64,000 nt of DNA, from the NCBI GenBank assembly GCA_035578155.1, contig JAPWDM010000005.1:43598454-43662453 (forward strand). Direction: 5' to 3'. Positions 1 to 11,105 of this stretch are shown one piece after another. A model generated the notes under the pieces. It saw only the letters and a program-made list of their open reading frames with translations. It was not told where the DNA came from and made no database searches. Both the position numbers and the translations under genes were made by a program. This DNA comes from Brachynemurus nebulosus (Eukaryota > Arthropoda > Insecta > Neuroptera > Myrmeleontidae). Within the stretch, counting starts at the first letter, position 1. Each line of letters starts with the position of its first letter.

Positions 1-124
1 AATAGATAAGGTTACAAAAAAAGAAAAAAATCAAAGATCCCAACATTAAAAAAGTGAACCCTAGGAATTTACAAAATATAAATTATATTAAACTATGTTG
101 ATAAAATTGAACATTATTTAGAAT

Positions 125-233
125 TACAGTAATTATTCCCAAATGGAAACCCCTTTCTCTCTATCACGCTTATATATAAATACTTAAAGAGTGAATGAGA
201 GAAGCGGGTTTCCATTTGGGAATAACTACTGTA
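125..233. mobile_element. 109-bp foldback MITE, mariner-like ends
   Basis: The two ends are near-perfect inverted copies: TACAGTAATTATTCCC on the left and GGGAATAACTACTGTA on the right, continuing for about 28 bp through a CAAATGG motif. TA at both outer edges fits a Tc1/mariner target duplication. There is no coding capacity. Class assignment is inferred from TA and the CAGT start only. Confidence 0.8.
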
Positions 234-1471
234 TACCGTATTTTGGAAAATCTGTCACAGATGGCGGGACCTGTACCAAGGAATATATACATATCACAGC
301 ATTTTGAGCCGCCATATTGCAGGACGAGTTAACTCGTCTTAATCATTTAAAGAGTTAAAACTGCACGAGAATTGGCGAGAAGTTTTATTTTTTGTAACAG
401 TGTCAATAAATTCTCACTCAGCTTTAAATTAGTGTGTGTGCATGTACGTACATCACTTAAAAGTTAAGTGATGAGAGCAGCGAATACACCCATTGCAGTG
501 GCGGTTACAAGATCTTCAACAATTTTTAATTTGGTGACGTTATCAAGTTTACTAAAATTTTTCAGTGCTATAAAAATCGTAAGTGAAATGATTGAATGAT
601 GAAATTGGTAGATTTAAATACTAATTATAGATTTTCGAGATCATTATTTTTATTTTTACTAAAATTAAGCACGTAGAGTTACTAGAAAAAAACCTATCAA
701 ATCAGTCATTTTTTTAAAAAGAATTTCGTCACTCTTATAGCAAAAATGGCAAGATCACACCTAAATTACCATAATTCGATCAATTATCTTAATTGAAATC
801 ACTTCAAGAAAGCCTAATTTGAGAAAAAATAATTTTTTAACTTGATGACGTCATCAAGTATTTTTAAAAATTTTCCGTGTCTTAAAAATTGTACATGAAA
901 TAACAAAATGATAAAATTGCAAGAAAATTATAGGTATTCGAAGTGACTTTTGTAATGCTAGTTTAGGTATACGTTTTTCTTTTTTTCAATTTCAAAGACA
1001 ACATTAGGTACATAATCTTTAAAAAAATGTGACCTCCGCCTAATTTAACAGCTGGATCCGTTCCTGTTTAAATTTTAAAAATCCTTTCTACGATATTCTA
1101 AAATTTGCCCAGGTTTTTCCTTTTAAACCCCAAAAACATGAAATAATTAGACACTATGACGCCATTAAGCGCATTAAGTATAACCAATTATTTTAAAACG
1201 ATAATGTCAGTAATATGGTGAATTCATGTTTCAGAAGTTTTATTTATATAATAAAAATTAAACAAGTTTTTTGTTAAAGGTTTTTATTTTATTAAAATAT
1301 TAGTAACATATTTTATATAATTATACTTCAACAGATTAATTTTGGCCCACCAAACATGTTTCCTGTCTTTGTTACACTCTGTTGTATTGGTATTGCACTA
1401 ATGTAATAAAAAAGGATACATAACAAACAGAGTTAGAGTTTGAACGGTCAGAATCAATCTGTGAATCTATA
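234..1471. repeat. Intergenic DNA with two units of the TGACGTCA repeat family
   Basis: No gene is visible. Around 500-1130 are two diverged units about 310 bp apart. Each carries a CRE-like palindrome (TGACGTTA at 535, TGACGTCA at 845), followed by similar text about a stretch ending in aaaatcgtaagtgaaatga. The same family recurs near 11600, 17400 and 18600-19670. The rest is AT-rich unique-looking sequence. Confidence 0.55.
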
Positions 1472-1879
1472 CAGGGTGTTTCAAGCAACTAAGAACATAT
1501 AAATTTTAACATAGGGGTTTGTTGTGATCAAGGGGTGCTTTATTTTATTATTATTAAATATTTAGCAAAACTTTAAATAATATCGCGCCAAAATAATGTT
1601 TAAAAGTAATTAAAAGACAATAGCAGTAAATTTATTGAGATAACTATAAATAAATCTTAATCTAATGTTAAAATATTTATTAACAAATAATACTGCTTAA
1701 TAGAAAAATTGGGCACCTGGTGCTTTGTTTTCAAATTTATTTTTTCGCAATTAAAGAAAATTTTAATAACTATGGATACCTATATAAAAAATTTACCCAT
1801 AAAAAGCAAGCATACTCTGATCCCAATAATTTTTTCCCATGTTAAATTTTGTATGTTCTTACTTCGTTGAAACAGACTG
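1472..1879. mobile_element. TIR element in the 3' flank of the LRR gene
   Basis: Left end CAGGGTGTTTCAAGCAAC and right end (reverse complement) CAGTCTGTTTCAACGAAG, followed on both sides by a shared AAGAACATA block and AAATTTAACAT. TIRs are about 45 bp with mismatches, and TA flanks both ends (1470 and 1880). It is non-coding. It lies 35 bp beyond the stop codon of the LRR gene, so that gene's 3' UTR probably runs into it. Confidence 0.7.
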
Positions 1880-1914
1880 TATATAATTAATTAATTAATA
1901 CTTCTATGCACTTT

Positions 1915-4900
1915 TTACATAATATAGATTGAAATAATTAATAAAAAATTAACACTAAATATATTACAGTAAAAATTCAGAGCACCACTACTTGCTACAC
2001 TTGTATGTACAAAATGTGTCTCTTGTCCAGGTCCAATGTATGGTTCTAAATTACTTAAATTATAATTTTTAAAATACCAACTCATTGAGTTGTCCTCATG
2101 ATAGGAAACTTTTTCAGTACTTGTTTCATTCGAGTAATGAAACACCGATTCGTCATCACTGAAATCTAAAAAGAATTGATCTGGCTGAGATGGTTGCCTG
2201 GTTGCGCTAGTTGTAATATTTCGTACGTGTGGTGATTCGACTTTGGTGATTGTTGATTTGCCCAGTGGTGGTTTGTATTGTTGAGGATATTGTCCGCCAG
2301 GAATGAGTAACGCCGAAAGGGAACTTGGTGAGTCCTCTGTGATTTCTTTATTGAAATTAGTTTTTGGAAAATGGATATTGTCTGCAGTTGGATTTTTAGA
2401 TGACTCCTTTAAGGAGTAATCTGTCGAAATATTAGATTTATTTTCAGGACTGAATGAAGAATTTGTAAGAATGTTGGATTCATCGTATGAGTCCGTTGTG
2501 GATGGCTTTGGACTTGTCATTGAAGGCGTTGAAGGAGTCGACGTAGTTGGTATAGGTAATACATTTTTGGGTGAAATTTCTGTGGTACTGTTTTGAACTA
2601 CAGAAGAAATGCTTTCATTTAAATGGTGTTGGGTAACATTTCTTATATTAGGCTTGTAGTTCAATTTTGTTATTGTTACTTTATTTCGTGGTTTTTGGAC
2701 AACTTTTGGCGATTCTTTGGCACTATCTTCAATTTTTGTATTGGACGATTCGGAATAGTGTGGCCCGCGTTTTGTTAATTTACTCTCGTCAGAAGTTCCG
2801 ATGGTTTCGGCATTGATAAAATCATCTTTATTTTTATACAAATTCATTTCTGAATCACTGGCGTCCTTTTCTGTAGTAACGTTATTTTGTTCGGTTTTGT
2901 CTGTTGGAGGTACGATTGGAACGAAGCCACCACTGCCAGGAAGCATTGGTATGAATCCACCGGACTGAATTTCAGGCTGACTTGGAGGAATTGCTGATGG
3001 GTTATTGTACAATTCGGGATACATATGAACTCTTCCATTGCCTCTTGTACCTGCGCCAGTTTTTCGATCACTTTTTCGAGCTGAACCCCATAGAGATCCT
3101 AAATTTAGTGTGGGTAGCGGAACTCCGAAGAAAGTGAATCCACTTGTTCCAGGAGATGGTATTTTAGATGAAATGTTATTGTACTCTTGATTTGATCCAT
3201 TCTTTTTGGTCTCCGCGTAAATTGTTGGAGTGTCACCAGGGATGAAATGCGAGGAAACCTTTTCCGTAGGCACTGTTCTTATCGTTGTTGGTATTTGAAT
3301 GAATTGGCCATCGAATAGAGTGTTATTCTGGTCGATAGCCAAAGATTCGTTATATGGATAATCCACATATTCGTCATAGAAATAATCACTTTCTTCTGGT
3401 GTAGGCGCCATCTGTTGATTTAGAGGCAGAATGGAATTATTGCCTCTAATATAGGGTGAAAGTACTTGAGCTGTTCCATAAGTGTTTGTGTCCAAAACTT
3501 CTGTTTCACTACATGATGGATGAAGCTGCGGTGGCTTTCTTACGCTGTAATTGATGCATTCATGTTTCGAAATACGTAGCTGTCGAAGATATTGACCGTC
3601 TGCGCAACGTGGTCCAAGCTCGGACATTTCCTCAAGCCATCCTTTCATCCACAGCATCGAACAGTCGCAAACAATTGGATTTCCTGGCACATAAAATCAA
3701 AAAATAAGTGTATTGTATCAAAAAATTTATTTTACATTAACTCACCATCTATATCTAGTAAAATTATATTATTTCGAAGTCGCTTGACGGTATGTTCAGG
3801 TAAATAGGTCAGTTGGTTATTTCGTAAGCTTAAAACTCTAAGCCGTGACATGCCGTTAAATGGAGTTCCCTTGATTGTACAAATCTGGTTATTGTCCAAC
3901 TTTAATTCGACAAGCCATTCCATTTTATTCAATTGAGAATTTTCGACTTTTGTCAGTTTATTATTGCTTAAATCTAAAACTTCTAATGACCGAATACCAC
4001 GTAATCCAGCTTGATCTAGATTCGAAAGATGATTTGTGCTCAAATTTAAGTATAGTAGATGTGGTACATTATTGAAAGCTGTATCAGCAATAGTTTGTAG
4101 CCGATTTTCTTGGAGTTCCACCGTATGCAATGATGGCAAATCGTGGAAAGTACTATCGGGTAATGTTTTAAGTTTATTTTTGCTCAGTTTCAGTATGGTC
4201 AAGTTTGGAAGTTGATTAATAGCCAAAGATTCGATATTTTCAATTTGATTTTCTTCCAAATCTAGGACACTTAAGTTGGGTAAGTTATCGAATGCCCTTG
4301 GGCGTAATTCTTCGATTAGATTTCTGGATATTTTTAATTCAGACAATGAGACTAGACTGCTTAGTGTTTCTGGTTGTAAATATCGTAGTCGATTATTTGT
4401 TAAATCCAAAATTTCTAAATTTTTTAAGTTACGTATTGAAGCCGGCAGTTGTGTTAGAGAATTGTACGAAACATCAAATATTTTTAATTCTTTAATATTT
4501 TGGAAAGTACCTGCCATAATTTCGGTTAATCTGTTTTCACTGATATCAACTTTTTTCAAATGATGCATGTCTTGAAAGATTTCAGGCACCAACATCTCTA
4601 GATGATTTCCTTTTAGATTCAGTTCACGTAACTCTTGTTTATTTTCTAAACATTGTGGATGTAGAAGCATTAATCGATTTTCACGCAGATCTAATACTTC
4701 TAGTCGATTTAAGCCATCAAAGCATCCATTTTCTAACGTTTGTAAGACATTTCGACCTAAATTAAGTCGTCGAAGTTGAGGCATTGTACGCAAGGAGCCA
4801 GGAGTAATTTTACTTATCGCATTTCTTGAAATATCCAACATTCGAAGCGACGGTAAATCCAGATCAGGTGACGGCGGCAATGGGAAATTTAAAATTTGAT

Positions 4901-6610
4901 TTCGGGACAAATGTAGGTACTCAATTCCGCGTGGTAATCCAGGCACGAATTCAATTAGTCGATTATGGCTAACATCAACTTCATACAGATTCATTAAGTG
5001 TCGGAATGTAGCCGGATGGATGGTCGACAGTAAATTATGGGATAAATTTACATGTTCCAAATGTGGAGTTTCTAAAAATGTTGCAGGATCTACCATAGTA
5101 ATTTGATTTTCACTTAAATCGATTCTTCGTAACGACGGTAAATTTGTTAAGAGTCGCGGTTCCAGACGTTTAAAATAATTTTGTGATAAATCTAATCCTT
5201 TAAGGGCCGGTAAATTCCATAAAGGTCCATCTAGTAAATTCGAAAGTGAGTTGTTCTTTAGTCTCAATTCTCGTAAGGCTGGCATTGCAATGAACGCTTC
5301 CCGTTCTATGATTTCAATTTTGTTGTGATTCAAATGAAGCCGTTCCAGTGTTGGATGACCTCGTAATGCACCAAATGGAATATCTTGTAAATGATTATAA
5401 CTCATGTCTAAGAAAATCAAGCGAGGAAGTGCGTCCAGAAGGGATCTGAGCTCGCTAACATGATTAATATTGTTGTCGATTAACCAGAGTTCCTCTAATC
5501 CACTTCCAGAATGTTGGAGAAATGATTCTGGATGGACGTGATGAACTAAATTATAATTTAGCTCAAGCGTACGCAACATTGGTACTCGATGAAAGGCGCC
5601 ATGATGAATTTCTGTTATTTCGTTGTATGATAAATATAGATCCTTTAATGCGGGAATATCGACAAATGATGCCTCACCAATTTTATCAATATAGTTATAG
5701 TCTAGTCGCAACGTTGATAGTGCCTGTAAATCTCTAGTGCCTCGTCCAACCATACCGGCATCTATAATTTGATTTCCAATCAGATGCAATTCGACTAAAC
5801 TTGGCAATCGTGATAACGCCCTTGGATGCATCCAACTAATTGCATTGTATGACATGTTGACAAGATTCAGTCGCGGTAAATCTTGTAAAACGTTTCCCTC
5901 AAGCCGTGTCAAATGATCACTTCCAGTGATATGCAGTTTTTCTAGTGATGGCAGTCTTCGGAAATTTCTTGGTGACAGTTCCATCAGTGATAATGATTCA
6001 ATATGAATATACCGTAATTTTGGTAACCCACTAAAATTGGGCACGCGTTTCATTAGCATGGATTTAATGGTGACAGCTTCAAGTTGTCGAAGACGGTCGA
6101 GCGAATCGATCGGGAGACCTCGCAGTTCCGGTTCAACGATATATAATTCCATCAAAGTATTTTCTAGACCGTTCAACCATCCGGAAGAGACTCGTTGTAG
6201 ATAATTGTTACGTAACATCAGTCGCAGAATGCGTACTTGAAGGAAAAATTGAGCCGGTAGCGAGGGTAAATTGTTATTCTCCAAAATTAGTTCATCTATT
6301 GGGCTTGTAATCAATTTACCAATTGATTTTAAGCCGTCCATAACATGTACCAACTCGGAATGGGAACACCTTCAATGGAAAACAAAAATTTAGACAAGAT
6401 TTTTAGAAATTAAAAAAAGGACAAAATGACTTCTTACCAAATTTGGTATTCATCTTCTCGTGTGAGACATTTGCAAGGTAATATTAATTCTTGCGCGGGA
6501 CATTCTGCGGTATTTACCGCTGATATTTGAAATAAAATTTGTATTGTAAGACAAGTAATCCATATTTTAAGAACTGAATTCCTTCGATTCGAAAGTGTTG
6601 AAAACTTCAT
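1915..6610 (-). CDS. atk: Secreted leucine-rich-repeat protein, artichoke-like (3 exons, 1521 aa)
   Basis: Exons in transcript order are 6438-6610, 3746-6369 and 1915-3683. All have GT-AG junctions and the phases join. Residues 1-38 form a signal peptide with a hydrophobic core IWITCLTIQIL. A cysteine-bearing N-terminal cap follows (ECPAQELILPCKC). Exon 2 (residues ~58-932) is an unbroken series of more than 30 LRRs of ~24 residues (LxxLxLxxNxL). Exon 3 opens with a C-terminal cap (GNPIVCDCSMLWMKGWL). It then runs ~500 residues of Ser/Thr/Pro/Asn-rich sequence with many N-x-S/T sites and ends in a short hydrophobic tail that could be a GPI signal. Length, LRR number and layout match Drosophila Artichoke, an extracellular matrix LRR protein needed for ciliated sensory organs. 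The family call is from memory of the layout; chaoptin-type LRR proteins are the alternative. Confidence 0.7.
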
Positions 6611-7205
6611 TGTTGAACATTTTAAACCATATTGTTTTAATTTTCAAAATCCCACTGGTTTTTCAACAGTCAGTTTCATTCCAATGGAGTTCCTAGAAAA
6701 ATAAATAAAATAAATAAAATTTTTAAAAAGAGATGTTCTATTAATTTCTAATAATTATTATAGCTTCACTTTCGCATATAGACAGAATTGGTTTTAATAA
6801 ATATTACTCAATAATTTAAAATTAAAATTACTAACACATATTACACGTTTGGTTCCGGCTCACTGAAGTAATTTTTCGAATGTAAAAATATAAATATTTT
6901 TGATAAAGATCGTTCAGAAGTTGATTTATAAATGTAGAACGATAAATTACTCTGATTGTAAGCTAATTTTGCTTAATGTATACAAAGTTGTGGAGAGAAA
7001 TGGCCGGCTCCGGGAATAAATTGCATTTTTTTAAAATTTCCTCCCAAAAATATGTGGCGAGTAAAAAAAAAACTTAACTTTTTTCCTGGGACCTCTACGG
7101 ATAGCTACGGCCCCAGGGCTGGAACCACGACTAGAACTTCACAGTGGGTTAATCCGTCCTTTCTACACTTTTTTTAACCATTAGAGAAATTCTTTGAACC
7201 CTTTA
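6611..7205. repeat. 5' flank of LRR gene with a GC-rich dispersed repeat (6990-7145)
   Basis: AT-rich flank; the promoter cannot be pinpointed. At 6990-7145 is a GC-rich block (GGCCGGCTCCGGGAAT, then GGCGAGTAAAAAA, then CTGGGACCTC). Read on the minus strand it resembles the blocks at 14977-15175 and 20868-21050. These look like degraded members of one transposon family, possibly hAT. Confidence 0.45.
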
Positions 7206-7775
7206 GGTCGTGTAATATGAAATGTCGTTTTCCGACTACTTGGCCGACCATATAATTCAGACAAATATTGACACTTTTTTAAGCATTAAAGAAATGTTTA
7301 AAAGCAATTCTTTAATTCTGAATAAATTTCTTGTAGTCTGGAAATATTTCCGCCATTAATTGAAATGACATTAGATCATGTAATATGAAATGTCGTTTTT
7401 CGACCACTTGGTCGATCATGTAATTCAGATAAATATGGACACTTTTTTGAGCATTAGCGAAATGCTTAAAAGCAATTCTTTAATTATACACAGAATTCTT
7501 GTAGCTTGAAATCACTTCAACCATTAGTCGGAATAATATTTAGTTGTGTAATATGAAATGTCGTTTTCCGACCATTTGGCATACCATGTAATGGAGATAA
7601 ATACCGACACTTTCTTAAGCATTAGAAAAATATTTAAAAGCAATTCTTCAATTTTAAATAGAATTCTTGTTGCCTGGAATCATTTTCGGCATTAACTGGA
7701 ATAATATTAGGTCATGTAATATGAAATGTCGTTTTCCGACCACTTAAGCGGGAATGTAATTCTGATAGATATCAA
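7206..7775. repeat. Tandem repeat, 168-bp period, about 3.4 copies
   Basis: The landmark TGTAATATGAAATGTCG occurs at 7211, 7379, 7547 and 7715, exactly 168 bp apart each time. Between landmarks the units share GACCACTTGG, an aAGCATTA..AAATG block and CAATTCTTTAATT. Copies differ by substitutions, not length, so this is a short ageing satellite-like array. No coding potential. Confidence 0.9.
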
Positions 7776-9670
7776 CACTTAGGGCTGGATCATCGCATAG
7801 ATAAATGAGACAAATGGCTAGGAGCCAAGTTTTTTGAAGGTTCCCATCAAACTGTCTATTTTGAATATTTGAGATTTTTTTTAGTTTTTCAAATTATGTA
7901 TTTAATTTTGTTTTATATTTGTCTAAAATGCCTAGGGCCCCAAAGTGGGTCAATCCGTCCCTGCTCAAGACAACGATGTTTAGACACTTACAGATAGATC
8001 GATCAGCATCATGTGATTTCCCGGCGCTCCCAATATCAGACATATTTTGACTTAAAACTGAGGCTTAAAATTAAAAACAAAATTTTTAAGAAGCTTATTT
8101 TATATTAACAATTAATCTAATTATTTATGTAAATTAATTTTTATATTTTTAAAAAATTTAAAAGCAGTTTTAACAAATCGAAAAGTGGCTTCCATCAGGC
8201 TCCCTCCTTAGTATTTCAATTTTTTTTTACGAAAATTACGAAATTTATTAGATTGTAAAGAATAACCTTAGTACAGATCCATTTATCTAAATTATGAATC
8301 AAAATGAGATGGATACATGAGAAAAGTTTGATTTTAAATGGTTAATTATGATTTTATAATGGCCTTTTTCATCATAAATTATAATTAAAATTTGATTCCA
8401 TCACAATCTTTTTTTTTCTTTAAATAACAATTTAAAAAACTATTGAATCGTGCAAAAATAAACAAATTGTACAAAAAAATAAGTAGGTATTTAATTGTCG
8501 GAAACAATAGATAGGATTCCTTTGAAAAATATTTGAATAATTACTATTAAGGATATCCGTTATTTAAATAATGAAAAAAAGGATGTCGTATTTTATTATT
8601 CACACAAAAATAACTAACTATTTACGTTTCTTAAATACCCGTATAAAATAAGTACCTATTCGTAAAATGAAAGTTACAAAATCTAAAACATTATTAGGAT
8701 TGGCATATACTCGTATATAATGGATTGACTTGACGTACCTATATACCGTTCAATTGTTTGTGAAAAAACAATAGAATATCACAACAGAATTATCTGGTTG
8801 AAAATATCACCATTTAATGGAGTTTTTAAAATAAAGCAATGCCGCAGATTAGTAGGTGATTTATGTGCAGACAATATTTCGCTAATGAGAATAAAAATGA
8901 TAGAAGTTATCAGATTATGTCACTCTGTTTTGATTTTTTGTTGGGAAATATGCACAAAAGTGTTTATTGAAATCTTGCTGATTTAGTTGTTTTATCAGAA
9001 CAATCGTACTGCAGAAGATATTTTTAAAGATTAAAAAAAAAAAAACTGAAGAAAATAACGTTCAAATAATTGTTGTTTAGAGAATATTTGGAAGGTATTT
9101 TAAGAGTTATCGTTTGGAAAGTTTTATGCCGCTGAAATCGATTTGCTGCATCACAAAAAAATTGTTTTGACTCACCAGGAAAATTATTTAAGTTTATAAT
9201 TATTACCTACACCAAAAACGATTCAATTAATTTTGATACTTTATTAATATGTAGAAACTTGAGGGGAGATTCGCCAAAAAAACATCAAAAATCGACCTTT
9301 TTTATTATTTTTTTCATGTAAATAAATATTTTATTAAAAAACTAAATACACAATATTGTTTCTACATGTCTTGAGATTACAAAAAAATTTTTTTTTTTTA
9401 AAATTCAAAAATGAGATGAATATAAATGGCTTTGAAGTCAACACTGTAAGATTTTTCCACCATGATGATTCCACGCGTTCTGAAATCCCCAGTGAACCAA
9501 AATAAAAAAATCAAGAATTTTCTGAAAATGTACATAATACAGTTATGGCATTAATTAGGATCTAACATAAGAAAAAAAATAAAAAACCAGTGAAAAATGG
9601 CATTTTGAAAATAAATTTTCAAAAATCACCGCTTTTTCTCGACTATAAACAGCCGGCATTTTGAAAATAT
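7776..9670. other. AT-rich intergenic DNA, no gene seen
   Basis: About 1.9 kb rich in A/T runs. Only short open frames occur, with no recognisable protein and no start/splice context. Nothing else supportable was seen. Confidence 0.6.
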
Positions 9671-9998
9671 ACAGCCTTGGCCAAAAGTATTAGGCACTCC
9701 CATAAAACACATGTAACTCATAAATTAGTTTGAAAATGACTTATCTGTTTAATAATAGAATGAAAGGCAATGCTAAAAGTTAATTTTAAACAATAGATAA
9801 AGGATTTTAAGGTATCATAAAACACTTGGTCCACAAAACGTGAATTATGAAGTTTTTTGAAAAATAATGTAATTTATTTAAATAATTTAATGTAAAGTAT
9901 TAGGCACCCCCATAAAACACGTGTAACTCTTACATTAATTTAAAAATGACTTATCTGTTTAATAAAGGTTCGCGGGGACTGGCTCTCGCACAAACAAA

Positions 9999-10305
9999 AT
10001 GAGAATGGGCAGAAAACGCATTACTACTAACCGCCAGGTTAGAAAACTTATCCGTGACTCACTTAAGGACCGCAAAAAAACTTCTTTTGAGCTCGCTGCA
10101 GCTTCATCGGAGGACATTGAGAAACCAATTAGTTCTCGAACTGTAAGAAGAATCACACGAGCAGGCTTAAAAAGCCGCAAAACCAGGAAGAAGCCTCGGC
10201 TCTCCGACAACAACAAGAAAAATCGTGTGGAATGGGCTTTAAGACTCCAGCATTCTTCTGGAGAAGATTGGTCCAATGTGATATGATCCGATGAATCTAA
10301 TTTGG
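9999..10305 (+). pseudogene. Tc1-like transposase N-terminal fragment (left arm)
   Basis: Starts within the helix-turn-helix region (MGRKRITTNRQVRKLIRDS) and passes through the second HTH (SSRTVRRITRAGLKSR). It reaches the first catalytic block, readable as WSNVIWSDES only if a stop (TGA at 10284) is ignored. The first Asp of the DDE triad would be in that block. Everything C-terminal is missing and the protein start has been replaced by a duplicated TIR-proximal segment. Nearly identical to the minus-strand copy at 10340-10813. Non-functional. Confidence 0.85.
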
Positions 10306-10331
10306 AGGTAAGTTAAATTTTATACCATCGC

Positions 10332-10813
10332 ATTAAACAATGCCATTAGATTCGCCGGATCATACCACATTGGACCAATCTTCAGAAGAATGCTGGTGTC
10401 TTAGAGCCCATTCTAAACGATTCTTTTTGTTGTTGTCGGAGAGCCAAGGCTTCTTCCTGGCTTTGCGGCTTTTCAAGCCTGCTTCTGTGAGTCTTTTTCT
10501 TACAGTTCGAGAACTAATTGGTTTCCCAATGTCCTCCGATGAAGCTGCAGTGAGCTCAGAAGAAGTTTTTTTGCGGTCCTTAAGTGAGTCACGGACAAGT
10601 TTTCTAACCTGGCGGTCAGCAGTAATGCGTTTTCTGCCCGTTCTCATTTTGTTTGTGCGAGAGCCAGTCCCCGCGAACCTTTTAATGGTAGATTGTACTG
10701 CACATCGTCAAACTTTTATTAATTTAGCAGTCTCTATTTGAGTCTTCCCTTCTTCATATAACATTTAGATTTTTATCCGTGTTTGTGTGTTAAGTTCTCG
10801 TTTGTTTCGGCAT
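10332..10813 (-). pseudogene. Tc1-like transposase N-terminal fragment (right arm)
   Basis: The likely ancestral start codon is at 10813 (MPKQTRE), but stops or frameshifts break the first ~50 codons. An open segment covers 10647 down to 10360 (MRTGRKRITADRQVRKLVRD...). The catalytic block reads VVWSGES, so the first DDE aspartate is changed to glycine. It is truncated at the same place as the left-arm copy, which argues that the two arms arose from one truncated template or by a foldback event. Confidence 0.85.
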
Positions 10814-11105
10814 TTCGCGTTGCAAACTGTCTCTACTACACAAATAAACAACACTCAGCAGTTTCTTGTTTTCGTGAAAGTTAATAAAAGACTAACAAAT
10901 CAATTACATTATTTTTCAAAAAACTTCATATTCCACGTTTTGTGAACCAGGTGTTTTATGATACTTTAAAATCCTTTATTTATTGTTTAAAATTAACTTT
11001 TAGTATTGCCTTTCATTTTATTATTAAACAGATAAGTCATTTTTAAATTAATGTAAGAGTTACACGTGTTTTATGGGGGTCCCTAATACTTTTGGCCAAG
11101 GCTGT

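Larger units (their letters stand above)
9671..11105. mobile_element. Palindromic composite Tc1-like element (two inverted 5' halves)
   Basis: The outer ends are inverted: ACAGCCTTGGCCAAAAGTAT on the left and ACTTTTGGCCAAGGCTGT on the right. Each arm runs from a TIR inward through the first half of a Tc1-type transposase gene, and the two halves meet tail to tail at about 10305-10335. No 3' half of the gene is present in either arm. The left arm is rearranged: a second copy of the TIR-proximal segment (9897-9965) replaces the start of the gene. The right arm keeps the longer 5' region. The product can only be moved by an intact element elsewhere. Confidence 0.85.

Noticed and set aside
8798..8986. 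Plus-strand 62-aa open frame
   Set aside because: No domain, no splice context, AT-rich; consistent with chance.
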